NCBI GenBank assembly: GCA_015061845.1 | Contig: SUVT01000023.1 | Location: 1 to 32,537 of the forward strand | Direction: 5' to 3' | Length of the DNA: 32,537 bases | Origin: Lentisphaerota bacterium | GTDB taxonomy: Bacteria > Verrucomicrobiota > Lentisphaeria > Victivallales > UBA1829 | Shown: piece after piece, positions 1-9,700 of the stretch | How positions within the stretch are numbered: position 1 is the stretch's first letter | Layout of the letters: the number at the start of each line of letters is the position of its first letter | The notes under the pieces: generated by a model | Databases searched by the model: none | What the model was told of the DNA's origin: nothing | What the model saw: only the letters and a program-made list of their open reading frames with translations | Translations under genes and position numbers: made by a program

Positions 1-306
1 CACGGGATATGCCATTGCCCGCTTGTGGGCTTCGATCATGGGTGCGATCAGGGAGGGAAAACGCCCGCCTGTTCCCAAGCCAAGCGCAGCTCCCCAAATC
101 CCGTGGGCATCGGGGAACGACAGCTCATATTTTTCTGCCAGCCTCATAAGCCGCAGCAGAAATGCCGGTTCATCCATGATCCTGTCCAACAGATTGCTGG
201 AGAGAACCAACCGATGCCAGCCGCAGTCACGGAATTGGGCAAAATAACGCTCCATTTCCGTTTCCGGAATCTCTTTCCATTGGTAATAATGAGTCAGCCG
301 TTCCAT
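1..306 (-). CDS. Sugar-phosphate isomerase/epimerase-like TIM-barrel protein (3' end cut by window edge)
   Basis: An open frame of 102 codons starts at the ATG at 306-304 and runs off the left edge with no stop. It begins MERLTHYYQWKEIPETEMER and continues with segments such as FRDCGWHRLVLSSNLLD, LMRLAEKYELSFPDAHGIWG and APMIEAHKRAMAYPV. A short helix-strand rhythm and a D-A-H-G motif at a strand end resemble the xylose-isomerase-like (AP endonuclease 2) TIM barrels used as sugar isomerases or epimerases. There is no signal peptide, so it should be cytoplasmic. It lies 11 bp after the preceding gene's stop and is probably the last visible gene of the operon that starts at 11338. The ribosome binding site is poor (only AAG-type), so translational coupling is likely. 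The family call is inference from a partial sequence. Confidence 0.6.
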   Translation of the reverse strand, partial: MERLTHYYQWKEIPETEMERYFAQFRDCGWHRLVLSSNLLDRIMDEPAFLLRLMRLAEKYELSFPDAHGIWGAALGLGTGGRFPSLIAPMIEAHKRAMAYPV

Positions 307-317
307 GATTTGTACTT

Positions 318-1106
318 TTATTTCACAGTGATAGAAGCATCTTTCAGGATCGTTTTGACATTCTTCAAACCGTTGGTGTTTGTCTGGATGAAGAACATAG
401 CCTTTGCGGTTCCTCTGGGGAATTTTGTCAGGACATAGCCTGATTCTGCGTATCCTTTGACCGCACAGGTAACGGTGATAAAATCTTTATCTGCCTTGAT
501 CGTGGGTGCAACGTAGAAGAGGCCGCCGCGGATGTGCTGACGGACTCCTGTTCCGGCGGGGATATCTTTCGGGAGCGGCTGTTTCAGAGTAACGGTCCAG
601 TAATCACCTGTCTTTTGGATTTTTTCAGGGTAACAAATGGCAATATCAAAGTTTGGAAGATCGGAGAAATCTTCTTTTGCATTGATTGCAAGTGCAAGAA
701 ATCCAAAGGGTTTCCATGCAGAAGCATTTTTCAGTTTCAGAACTTTATCGCCTTTTGATGCTTTCGCTGCCAGGGTGGTAAAAGTGCCTTTCTGATCCAG
801 AACATTCTGCGCATCGATCATTCTGTTATTGGCAGTAAAGCAGCGGAATCCGATCCGGACAACCGGAGAACCGCCTTCTGCTTTCACTTTCATGGAGATT
901 TTGTATTCCTTCGCCGGATCGATCGTCATAAAAGGGGTACGCATCATGAAAAACGGAATGGTGCTGGTGATGCTGTTTTCTGCAAATGAGATTCGTTTCT
1001 GAGTTGAAGCATCCCATGTTTTCGGGCTTGTCAAATCAATTTTTTCCTGTGCAGCAGCGAATGTGCCGAACAGAGCAGCAGCGGTAAAAACAATCCATTT
1101 TTTCAT
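318..1106 (-). CDS. Exported beta-rich protein of unknown function (possible carbohydrate-binding module)
   Basis: This 262-aa protein has a clear Sec signal peptide (MKKWIVFTAAALFGTFAAAQ) with cleavage expected near residues 18-20. The mature part has many alternating hydrophobic residues and phrases such as EYKISMKVKAEGG and GLFYVAPTIKADKD, typical of jelly-roll carbohydrate-binding modules. I see no catalytic motif. The start is supported by an AAAGGAGA Shine-Dalgarno sequence about 8 nt upstream of the ATG. It lies 101 bp after the 1193-aa gene, a gap that holds a candidate internal promoter, and 11 bp before the isomerase-like gene. A role in binding or presenting a polysaccharide is inferred from context only. 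Confidence 0.6.
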   Translation of the reverse strand: MKKWIVFTAAALFGTFAAAQEKIDLTSPKTWDASTQKRISFAENSITSTIPFFMMRTPFMTIDPAKEYKISMKVKAEGGSPVVRIGFRCFTANNRMIDAQNVLDQKGTFTTLAAKASKGDKVLKLKNASAWKPFGFLALAINAKEDFSDLPNFDIAICYPEKIQKTGDYWTVTLKQPLPKDIPAGTGVRQHIRGGLFYVAPTIKADKDFITVTCAVKGYAESGYVLTKFPRGTAKAMFFIQTNTNGLKNVKTILKDASITVK

Positions 1107-1131
1107 AAGGCATCTCCTTTCATAAAATGTC

Positions 1132-1167
1132 TTAACGTTAATGTAGCCTGTTTCATGGTTATTTCAA
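1132..1167 (-). promoter_or_regulatory. Candidate internal promoter with a palindromic operator-like site
   Basis: On the minus strand TTGAAA (1167-1162) and TACATT (1145-1140) are separated by 16 bp. The perfect palindrome TTAACGTTAA (1132-1141) overlaps the -10 box and the start point. Its central CG resembles LacI-family operators. The site would allow the exported 262-aa protein and the isomerase-like gene to be transcribed separately from the upstream genes. The -10 box is weak, so this is tentative. Confidence 0.35.
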
Positions 1168-1207
1168 ATCTGTTTCTGTTGAAAATTTACATTTTTTGAA
1201 GAACTTT

Positions 1208-4200
1208 TCAAGGCAGTTTGAAGCGGCATGAATTCCGGAGCCCGGTTGTCCGTTCCCGGAGCTCCGCCCGCCAGATTCCCGGCTTGGAATCCAAGGCAAT
1301 GCGGACAGGGATCTTCAGAACGCCGTTTTCCATGACATAATATCCGCTTTCATCGGTGAGTTTTCCGGCTCCGTCATAAAGTTTCAGCTCAATGATCTGC
1401 CGTCCGGCAGTGATTTTTTTTCTTGGCACTCCCCAGAGCGAACATTCCAGATAGAGCGTTGATCCGGCTTTGGCAATGCTTGGGGCTTTGACATTAAGCG
1501 AAATGGGGCGATCCGGATATACGCAGAAGAGACGTCCTTCTCCGGGCGCCAGCTCAAAATCAAAATGCCAGAGCCGGTCTTTCGGGTACGGTCTGATTTT
1601 TGAAGCATCTTTGAAATCGTAGATCGCAGAAACGGAATTTCTGTCAGGTTCAAAGGAGAGCTTGACTTTCTGCCGGACACCGTGGGGTTTGAAATCGATC
1701 CCCTGGATCCGGCGCAGTACAGAATGTTTGCCAAGATAACCGTCCGCGCTCCACAAGTTGTTGATAACAAGAAAATAGCGGACTCCGTTGTGAAGCCGTT
1801 CAAAGTACATGACAGGTCCTTTCTCTCCGACAGCTTTGAATCTCCGCCCGGTATTCTGTTTGGCAAGTTCTTTCACAAAATCGTTGCAGACAGCAAACCT
1901 TTCCAGATCATAACCGTTCCAGCGGTAGTTGAGTTTCACCATGTTCGGATAGGTGGCGGTGCAGTAGTCATCTACGACGATTTTTGCGTGTTTTGATGCT
2001 TTGATCAGGGCTTCATGCACCTCTTTGGAAGCCGCACTCCGCATGGGAACAATGATGGTATGATACGCGCCCAAGCCGTCTTTCAGGAATTTTTCCCGGG
2101 AAACCACATCAAAGTGAATATTGTTTTGAGAAAGCGCGCGCAGCCATTGGGTGCGGACACGGAAACCGTTCCAGTCATGTTCGGAATAATAGGTGATATC
2201 TTCCGGCAGGAACAGGGCGACTTTTGCCTGAGGTTCGGCAGTGTCGCGCAGCAATAACGCTGCCGGATAGAAGATTTCCCGGACAAATTTTCCGTAAGTT
2301 TCCGCCATTCCTTTCATGGGGAGATATGTTTTTGCGGAAGTTTCGGCATCGTACCAGCCGTAAGTATTGAAGAAGCAGAGATCGTGCATGGGGGCGACTC
2401 CGGCAGCAACCCATGAGTTGGCAATCAGTCCATCCACAGAACGGGGCATGAAATAAGTCTTACCGTTGAGCGTTGCTTTTTCCTGACTGTTTGTCCAGTA
2501 ATACATCGTGAGAGTCGGCTGATATTTTTTGCCGTAGACCTGTGCCCATGACCAGCCGTGACGGAGCCGTCCGGCAACATCCATGAGAGACACTGTGTAA
2601 GCCCAGTCGGAGCCCATGTCCACGCTGTCGAACAACCCCGGATAAGCGGGGTCTGTCCAGAGAAGATTATCCGGCTTGAGCTGTTTCACGACCTTTCCGG
2701 TGTCACGGTTCAGAGCATAGATCATATCTCCTTTCTGACGGTACCAGTAGAGCATTTTCCATGCTTTTCCGGGCTGATAAACTCCGTTGCCATCGAACTG
2801 CATCTCTTTATGATCCAGACACATATCCGGATTGATCTTTGCTTTGGCAACGGGCGGTGCAAAACCGAGAGCGTTCTCTGCATACTTCATCAGAACAGGA
2901 TATTTTTTCCAGTCGGCGAATCTCCACGACCCCACGGATTCCGAGTTCAGCATGGTGCTGTACCAGGCGAAAGAGTCCCGCAGATCCCGGATTTCTGAAA
3001 CGACATCTGCAGCGGTTTTCTTTGTATCAAAATTGTTCCTGACAAGTTCCCTGTGGTTCCGCAGATCCAGAGAGAGCAGCATCCCCTGATCTATGATTTC
3101 AGCAGCTTTTGCCGCCGAACCGTTCCGGGCATTGATTCCGAGTTTCTTTTCATACTCAAACGGGACAGCTCCTTCACCGCCCCAGGAGATGAAACGGATC
3201 AAATCTTTCCGCAACGCACCGCGGATCTGATAGGTTCCGGTATAACTGAAAAGGTTTTGCCCTTTTGCTTCAATATAGAGTTTCAGCGGACCGCTCCCGG
3301 GTGTTTTCAGTGCCGGATACATCTTGAACCGAACCTGATTTTTGCCGGGTTTCAGCAAGACTTTTTCATGTCCATTCCAAAAATCTGTGATGGTGAAAAG
3401 AGAGACTTCCTGCGCCTTGTCGGAGACCACTTCCACGGTGATTCCGGCATCGGGATCGTTCCGGTAAAAGACAGGCACGGAGAACGGAAGAACGTTCAGG
3501 GATTTATTTTTCAAAGAGGCGGAAATCGGTTTGTTTGCGGTTGCAAGTTGCTTGATTTCATCCGGTTTCAACGTGCGGGAGAAAACCAGAAATTCGTCAA
3601 GAATGGCATCTGCGCTGCGTTCGGACCAGAGATTTTTTCCCACACAGAAAAGATATCCATCCGTTGAAAAATCTGTAAAAGTGCGTTTGGATTCCCCTTT
3701 CCGGACCCCATCGACATAATAGATGAATTTTGATTCATCCCAGCTGATTGCAACATGGGTCCACTTGCTGAATGTTTCCTGACGGAAATAGAGTGTTTGA
3801 GGTGCTCCGGCGACGATCCTGTTGCCATCCATGCACCACAGCGGTTTCCTCCAGCCTACCCCGAAGCAGAACAGACCGAAATAGCTGGATTTCAGATTCG
3901 TTTCCGTTGGTACTTTTACAAAGAAACTGACAGTTCCCTGTTTTTTCGGGAAGATTTTTCTGATGGAATCCATAGAGAGTCTGATTCCGCTTTCCAGAAC
4001 AGGTCTGGCACTGTTTCCGGGAAGAAATCCAGTGGGAGCTTCTGTATTGTAAGGATAGACAAGCGTGTGTTCCAGCTGCATCTCCTTGAACAGTAGCGGC
4101 TTATCGGAATGGTTTTCCGCTTTGATAACGGCTTGGTGTTTCCGGATTTGAAGAGTGCGGACATCTGTCCGGACAACTACGGCAAACCGCTGCCACTCCC

Positions 4201-4789
4201 CGTTCAAAATAAAGGTCTGTTTGCCGATGGTATCACTGCGAAGTTTATCGGCATAAGCCGGATCTTTATTGATCAGCTTGTTTTTGGCAAATTTATCCAA
4301 AGCTGCTTTGATCTGTTTTTCGGGGAGCGTTTCCGGAACAAATGCGAGTTCCAGTGTGATTTTTGATCCTTTTTCCCCCTTGACCCAGACAGAATAAGTT
4401 AAGGCAGTTTCCGGATATGTGAAAAAAGATCTTCTGTTCCAAAGCTGAACTGGGATCTTTTTTGAAGAGAAGCCTTTTCCGGTTACTTGCAGTAACTTAT
4501 CTTTCCCCACCGTTAAAAATGCCAGCTTACTCCCCGGCAGACTTTGAAAAAATTCAGCGGAGGCAGGTTTTGCCATTTCCGGAGGTAGAAAATTGAATGA
4601 ACTGCGCTGAAAATGATATCCGTTTCCGAACTTTCCCGGGACAGTTCCGGTTGGCGGCAGCTGCAGATCTAAAGACGTCCCGCCGATTGCCGCCGGAGTA
4701 TCAAAATCGAACCGGAGTACCAGATCTTTCTGCAATGCGGAAAGAGAAAGACAAAGGAGTGATAATAGCGAAAAAAGCAGTTTTTTCAT
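1208..4789 (-). CDS. Exported LamG-domain glycoside-hydrolase-like protein, GH42-type architecture (1193 aa)
   Basis: A signal peptide (MKKLLFSLLSLLCLSLSALQ) marks export. Residues about 20-260 form an N-terminal beta domain. Residues about 267-416 are a LamG/concanavalin-like fold (WTHVAISWDESKFIYYVDG, then LDEFLVFSRTLKPDEI). A further beta region precedes a glycosidase-like barrel from about 527 (RFISWGGEGAVPFEYEKKLG). Glu617 in LNSESVG is a candidate catalytic residue at a strand end. From about 854 (VALFLPEDITYYSEHDWNG) there is a flavodoxin-like segment resembling the GH42 trimerisation domain, followed by C-terminal beta domains. The start has AGGAGG 5 nt upstream and lies 12 bp after the GH42-like gene. 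The substrate is unknown. The barrel is too divergent for me to name a family with certainty. Confidence 0.75.
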   Translation of the reverse strand: MKKLLFSLLSLLCLSLSALQKDLVLRFDFDTPAAIGGTSLDLQLPPTGTVPGKFGNGYHFQRSSFNFLPPEMAKPASAEFFQSLPGSKLAFLTVGKDKLLQVTGKGFSSKKIPVQLWNRRSFFTYPETALTYSVWVKGEKGSKITLELAFVPETLPEKQIKAALDKFAKNKLINKDPAYADKLRSDTIGKQTFILNGEWQRFAVVVRTDVRTLQIRKHQAVIKAENHSDKPLLFKEMQLEHTLVYPYNTEAPTGFLPGNSARPVLESGIRLSMDSIRKIFPKKQGTVSFFVKVPTETNLKSSYFGLFCFGVGWRKPLWCMDGNRIVAGAPQTLYFRQETFSKWTHVAISWDESKFIYYVDGVRKGESKRTFTDFSTDGYLFCVGKNLWSERSADAILDEFLVFSRTLKPDEIKQLATANKPISASLKNKSLNVLPFSVPVFYRNDPDAGITVEVVSDKAQEVSLFTITDFWNGHEKVLLKPGKNQVRFKMYPALKTPGSGPLKLYIEAKGQNLFSYTGTYQIRGALRKDLIRFISWGGEGAVPFEYEKKLGINARNGSAAKAAEIIDQGMLLSLDLRNHRELVRNNFDTKKTAADVVSEIRDLRDSFAWYSTMLNSESVGSWRFADWKKYPVLMKYAENALGFAPPVAKAKINPDMCLDHKEMQFDGNGVYQPGKAWKMLYWYRQKGDMIYALNRDTGKVVKQLKPDNLLWTDPAYPGLFDSVDMGSDWAYTVSLMDVAGRLRHGWSWAQVYGKKYQPTLTMYYWTNSQEKATLNGKTYFMPRSVDGLIANSWVAAGVAPMHDLCFFNTYGWYDAETSAKTYLPMKGMAETYGKFVREIFYPAALLLRDTAEPQAKVALFLPEDITYYSEHDWNGFRVRTQWLRALSQNNIHFDVVSREKFLKDGLGAYHTIIVPMRSAASKEVHEALIKASKHAKIVVDDYCTATYPNMVKLNYRWNGYDLERFAVCNDFVKELAKQNTGRRFKAVGEKGPVMYFERLHNGVRYFLVINNLWSADGYLGKHSVLRRIQGIDFKPHGVRQKVKLSFEPDRNSVSAIYDFKDASKIRPYPKDRLWHFDFELAPGEGRLFCVYPDRPISLNVKAPSIAKAGSTLYLECSLWGVPRKKITAGRQIIELKLYDGAGKLTDESGYYVMENGVLKIPVRIALDSKPGIWRAELRERTTGLRNSCRFKLP

Positions 4790-4801
4790 CGTGTCCTCCT
4801 G

Positions 4802-6718
4802 TTATTTTTCCAAACGGTAAAGCCGGGTTTCCGTTCCGTTGGTTGTGAATGAAAGAGCATTTGTATTTTCAACTGTTTCACCGGTAAAGACTTCCGTGAT
4901 TTTTGCAAATGTTTCCGGCAGAGAAATCGCAACGTCTCCGGCTTCTCCGACATGGATGCCAAGCAGCCGTTCACTGACATAAACGGGGCAGGGGACAGAA
5001 GAGTAGATCCAGACCCCGGCGGCGCGGAGGATCTCCCGCATTTTTTCCGGCGTGATCACACGGGGATCATACACATAAAGAGAGTTCCATCCATCCTGTT
5101 TGACAATGTTCAAGTCCTTTGTGCCGAACGGAATTCCGCAGATTTTTTCCACATTGGATTCATCCCATTTTCCGGCATTGATGATCCCCGGCGCATAGGA
5201 CCAGATCACAAGCCGGTTCTCTTTCATGACCCGCTCTTTCAGAATTTTCATCCGGTGCGGATCAAGTTCAAAGGGGTGGCACATGATCACAGTTTTTATC
5301 CCTGCCAGATCCATTGTTTCAAGGTCGTTGAACGAGACATACCGGAACGGTGCGCCGCTGCGGTTCATGTTCAGTTTCCACGGCAGATGGAAGTTGTTGG
5401 AGTTGGGGTGCATGTTATTGATGTAATAAACATTTCCCGGATCGACAACGATCAGAGTTTCCGCTTTGCTGACCGGCTGGAGTTTTGCTTCTTCGTCCCA
5501 GAGCTTGCGGATGGATCCGATGGTTCTGATACATTCCGGAGAGTAACTTCCGCCCCATTTGTCAAAGAACCAGAGAGAGGTTCCCTCCACAAGATTGATT
5601 GCAAGTTCCCGTTTGATGGAGGATTCCAGTTCCTGTTCATTGTGCATTGCGACCCACGCTTCGGGGAACGTGCCGCCGTCAGGACCTTTGCTTGTCCATG
5701 TTTCGTTGTCGGCAGAGTTGAACATCTGTTTTCCGTGCGCGTGGATCGTACCGACGACGCAGAGAGAGCCGCTGCCGCCGCCGATGCCACGGTCTGTGGC
5801 GGGCGCAAGAAGATAATCTATGGCATCAGACTTGAGCAGCCGTTCATACTCCATGTGACCGTTTGAGGCAAGCATATACTGTCCTTCGGTGGTGAGATAG
5901 CCGTAAACTGCTCCCAGTTCCACTTCCGGAAGAACGATTTTCCGGGCTTCTTTCAGGAAGAAATCAATGGTACCTGCGATCAATTCATTGCAGAATTTCC
6001 AGTAATCCACTACATCAGCCTGTTCTTCCGGATCGTAGAAAAGTCCGCCAGCATCCGCCTGGATCAGGGGATCAACTTCTGTTTCGTCATAACCGGACCA
6101 GTAACCGGTGGTGTCATATTTCCCCTTGACGGTCAGCTCACGCAACCCCTTTTCCCGTCTGCCCATGGACGGAATATCGTTCCACGGCTTTCCGTTTTCT
6201 TTGCACCACTTCCGGAAGCCGTCAAGACGGAAGACACTTTCCGCACCCCGGCAGCGGTCATGCCACTCTGTCCCGCCACCGCAGCCGAAGGCATAAGAGA
6301 CGATCCGGCTGCCATATTTTTCTGTCAGATGGGCGAGCAGAACTTTCATATATTTCAGCGTATCCTGCCGCCAGAGAGAACTTCCGGCGACTCTGCCGAG
6401 TTCATAATAGGAGTCATGCCGCGCACCGTAAGCTCCGAGATATCGCGCCCACCATAGCGGCGTGTTCAAATCCACAAAACAGATGAATTTTGCTTCGGGG
6501 ATCTTCTTCAGGATATCTTCAAAGGCGGCATCGGCGGCTGCCAGATCATATTGATCTTTTCCGGTCCAGACAGGCGGATATTTCGTGTAAGGCGTTCCCA
6601 GAGCGTTCAACCCGTTGGAGATCATAACAGAATAGGTGTCGACTCCGGCATCGAAAAACTCTTTCATGGTGTCGATTTCCGGATAGAAACTGCGATAGGC
6701 TAAAAAACGGTTTTTCAT
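4802..6718 (-). CDS. Cytoplasmic GH42-like glycosidase (beta-galactosidase-type fold)
   Basis: This protein of about 638 aa has no signal peptide and probably acts on imported oligosaccharides. The N-terminus (FLAYRSFYPEIDTMKEFFDA, then FICFVDLNTPLWWAR) fits the first strands of a GH42-like TIM barrel. GGGTEW holds a candidate acid/base Glu and SADNETW a candidate nucleophile Glu (E157 and E345 when counted from the upstream ATG at 6736). The last 200 residues (TLIVVDPGNVYYINN, TVIMCHPFEL, RLVIWSYAPG) look like the class-I amidotransferase-like trimerisation domain. I prefer the ATG at 6718 because AAAGGA lies 8 nt before it. The ATG at 6736, which overlaps the upstream TGA as ATGA, has no ribosome binding site. 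The catalytic assignment is inference. Confidence 0.72.
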   Translation of the reverse strand: MKNRFLAYRSFYPEIDTMKEFFDAGVDTYSVMISNGLNALGTPYTKYPPVWTGKDQYDLAAADAAFEDILKKIPEAKFICFVDLNTPLWWARYLGAYGARHDSYYELGRVAGSSLWRQDTLKYMKVLLAHLTEKYGSRIVSYAFGCGGGTEWHDRCRGAESVFRLDGFRKWCKENGKPWNDIPSMGRREKGLRELTVKGKYDTTGYWSGYDETEVDPLIQADAGGLFYDPEEQADVVDYWKFCNELIAGTIDFFLKEARKIVLPEVELGAVYGYLTTEGQYMLASNGHMEYERLLKSDAIDYLLAPATDRGIGGGSGSLCVVGTIHAHGKQMFNSADNETWTSKGPDGGTFPEAWVAMHNEQELESSIKRELAINLVEGTSLWFFDKWGGSYSPECIRTIGSIRKLWDEEAKLQPVSKAETLIVVDPGNVYYINNMHPNSNNFHLPWKLNMNRSGAPFRYVSFNDLETMDLAGIKTVIMCHPFELDPHRMKILKERVMKENRLVIWSYAPGIINAGKWDESNVEKICGIPFGTKDLNIVKQDGWNSLYVYDPRVITPEKMREILRAAGVWIYSSVPCPVYVSERLLGIHVGEAGDVAISLPETFAKITEVFTGETVENTNALSFTTNGTETRLYRLEK

Positions 6719-6732
6719 TTTCTCATTCCTTT

Positions 6733-9700
6733 TCATTCTGTACAGATGAACTCAAACCACTGGTTTACATCCATGTGGAAATTCACATTTGCACCGCCGA
6801 AATAATAGAGCGGTCCTTTATAATCATGCTTGATACTTCCATCGGCATCGAAGCAGGTGAGGGAGATCCTCAAACCGTTTCCGACGGCAGGGGTGAAGGG
6901 ATACAGCGTACCTTCCGGAAATGCCATCTCATAAATCAGAAGTCCGTCTTTCCGTTTGATGACTGTTTTGATCCGTTTGGTATCGACAGAGCCGCCTGCT
7001 GGAATGTCGGGTTCCCGGTAGTTTCCGGCAGTTCCGTTTTTGTGCAGTCCGGTGTGACCGCGATAGAATCCGGGATTGAATTTTTCCCCGTTCCAGTGCC
7101 GCCACGGATAGATCCCGAAGAGAAGATTATCGTCGATCCAGAGCCAGATGTCATTGTGCCGTGTGACGGGCGTGTTATCTTTGACGATTGCCGCCATGTA
7201 TAAGGTCTTTCCGTACCATGCCATATAGAATTTTCCGGGAGAAGTCATGGAGTCCGGTGCAGGTTCATCCGGATCGGTCATACGGACCCGCTCCATCAGA
7301 ACCGGTTTCATGGAATCAAGCTCCCAGTCAGAAAGATCGCCGTCGATGACCGGCGGCTTTTTCAGTTTCACAGCTTTCCGGAAGTGAAGCCGTTCCCGGA
7401 GCTTGATCGTTTCCCCGTTATCCAGCTTGACTGTCACCTCAACAAACTCATTGAAATTGGATTTCGCCATCACGGGATTGAAGACAAACTGAACCGTCCC
7501 TTTTGAACCGGGTTCAACACGGAATTTTCCTGTCATTTCATATGGAACCGGGGTCATGGAAAGAATATCATCGAAAAAGCTGACTGTACCGGAGATGGTT
7601 TTATCCGAACGGTTTCGGATCACCACTTCCATGCCGGGTTCTCTTCCGGCAATGGGGGAAAGTTTGCACAAAACCGGGTTTTCCACATTCAGTGTTCCGT
7701 AAAGAATCGCATAACATTTCCCATCTTTTTTCAACGCAGTCACTATGGGATATTCTTTACTTTTCAGTTTCGGGAGCGTGATCGGTTTCCGGATATCAAA
7801 GAATTTTTCAGTTCCGGATATAACGAGAACGCCCTCCGGTTCTTTGATGGAATCCAGCTTCAGATCGAAGCTTAATTTTCCGCCCGGCATCCCCGAAAGC
7901 GGAGTCAGTCCGGATGATTTCATCTCTTTGAAACTCAGGTTTTTAACGATAGAATCAAAAATCAGGGTGCAGGGATATTTTCCCGTCTGGATGATCGCTT
8001 TTCCGTTGACCGGTTTTATGTGGACGATTCTTCCGAAAATGTCCCGGAACTTGAACGGTTCTGTTGTGTTTACAATAATGGGATTTCCCGGCGAACCTTC
8101 TCTGGGATCGATCCCGCAAACGGTGTTTTCACGGTCAAAACAATAAATTTTTGCGCTGGGGAGCATCCGGCTGAACCGGAGCTTTGCACGGTCAAAATCC
8201 TGAATGAGATTGCAATACACCATGGTGGAAACGGTGGGCAGGATCGACACCCCGCCGCCCAGAGATGTTTTGTTGTCCCAGCGGCGGGATTCGTTGCCCC
8301 GTTCCATCACAAGCTCCGGAGCCATGATAGGACGGTTCACCAGCTGATGATAACGGTAATTGTCATAGACGGAACTGCCCGGATCAGAGGTACGGAAGTC
8401 TGTTGTATCCGGGTTCGCCAGCGGGTTGAGATTTCCCTGATGATAGTAGTAGATCCCCTGGAAATTCTGTTCCATCAAGCTCCAGATTCCGCGCATGGTC
8501 CCCGCCGCATAATTGACATGTCCCGGCGGCATCCGCAAAGCTCCTTCGGTCATGGTGAACGGCGGTGCAGAACGCTTGAATTTCGTCCGGTAGTAATTTT
8601 TGTACGGAATCACGCTTTCGTTAAAGGGAAATCCTGCTGTTGCCCCGTAAAGATGCAGGTTCAGAAAGTCGGCATACTTCCAAAGCTCATACTTGTCGAA
8701 ATCAGCGACAGTAACAAAGTTGATGCAGAACCCGACTTTGAGTTCCGGGAACCGCTTTTTGCATTCGGTATAGACTTTTTTCTGCAGAGCGATCACCCGA
8801 TCATTGAGCCGCCGTTCCAAACCGGACGGCACGATCCAGTCCAGTGCATGCCGGTTCTGCCGGATGTATTCCAGAATAAAGTCTGCATAAGCATCCACAT
8901 CATAATCAATCAGTTCCATCCCTTTCCGTCCGGCATAAAGAATGGGGTTCGGCGTTGGTTTCCGCGCACCTTCCGGGATGAAACGGGCAACATGGACCTG
9001 TTCAATGTTCGGCATGTAAGTCTGCAGGGGATAGCCTGGCAGTTTTTTTCTGATGATCACCGGTCCGGGATAAACGGGCTGAAGCTGCCGCCAATTATAA
9101 CTTTCAGAGAGTTCGCAGCTGCGGAAGGAGCCTGTTTTTCTGGTCATATCCTGCGCCTGCAGTGATTTCCCCGCAGAACTTTTTCCATCATAATACCTGA
9201 CAGGAAGCCCCCGTGTCCAGAAATAACTTTTCTCTTTTTCTTTGGGCAGGATCGGTTTCGGCATGGGAACAATTCCGAAGAGAGATGTATCTTCCGCCAG
9301 AACTTTTCCCTTTGAGATCAATTCTGCCTTGATCCGGTAAAGGATCCCGGTTGGCATATCTACTTTGTCCCATAAAATGAAGCGTTTGACTTTATGATTT
9401 TGCGGTGTGAGTTTCCGTGACTTCGCAGCATCAGAGGCATAAAATTTTTTATCAGCAAGGGGAGCTGCATCTGTCATGGGAACCTTGAAGAAACGCAGTT
9501 CATTATATTCAAAATCTGTCACAGTGACATTCAGTACAGCATCTTTCGGGATGTCTCCCCGGATGGAGGCGTCGAACCGCAAGTCATCCTGTTGATAAAA
9601 CAATCCGCCGACTGCCGGATTACTCAGTTCCAACAGATATTTTTCCGATTTTTCCGTCTTCGGTGCAGCTTGCCCGGAACCTTGCTTTTCCGCAACGGTG

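Noticed and set aside
8020-9165. A 381-codon plus-strand open frame opposite the 1166-aa gene
   Set aside because: It has no ribosome binding site or recognisable domain and lies wholly antisense to a well-supported exported protein.
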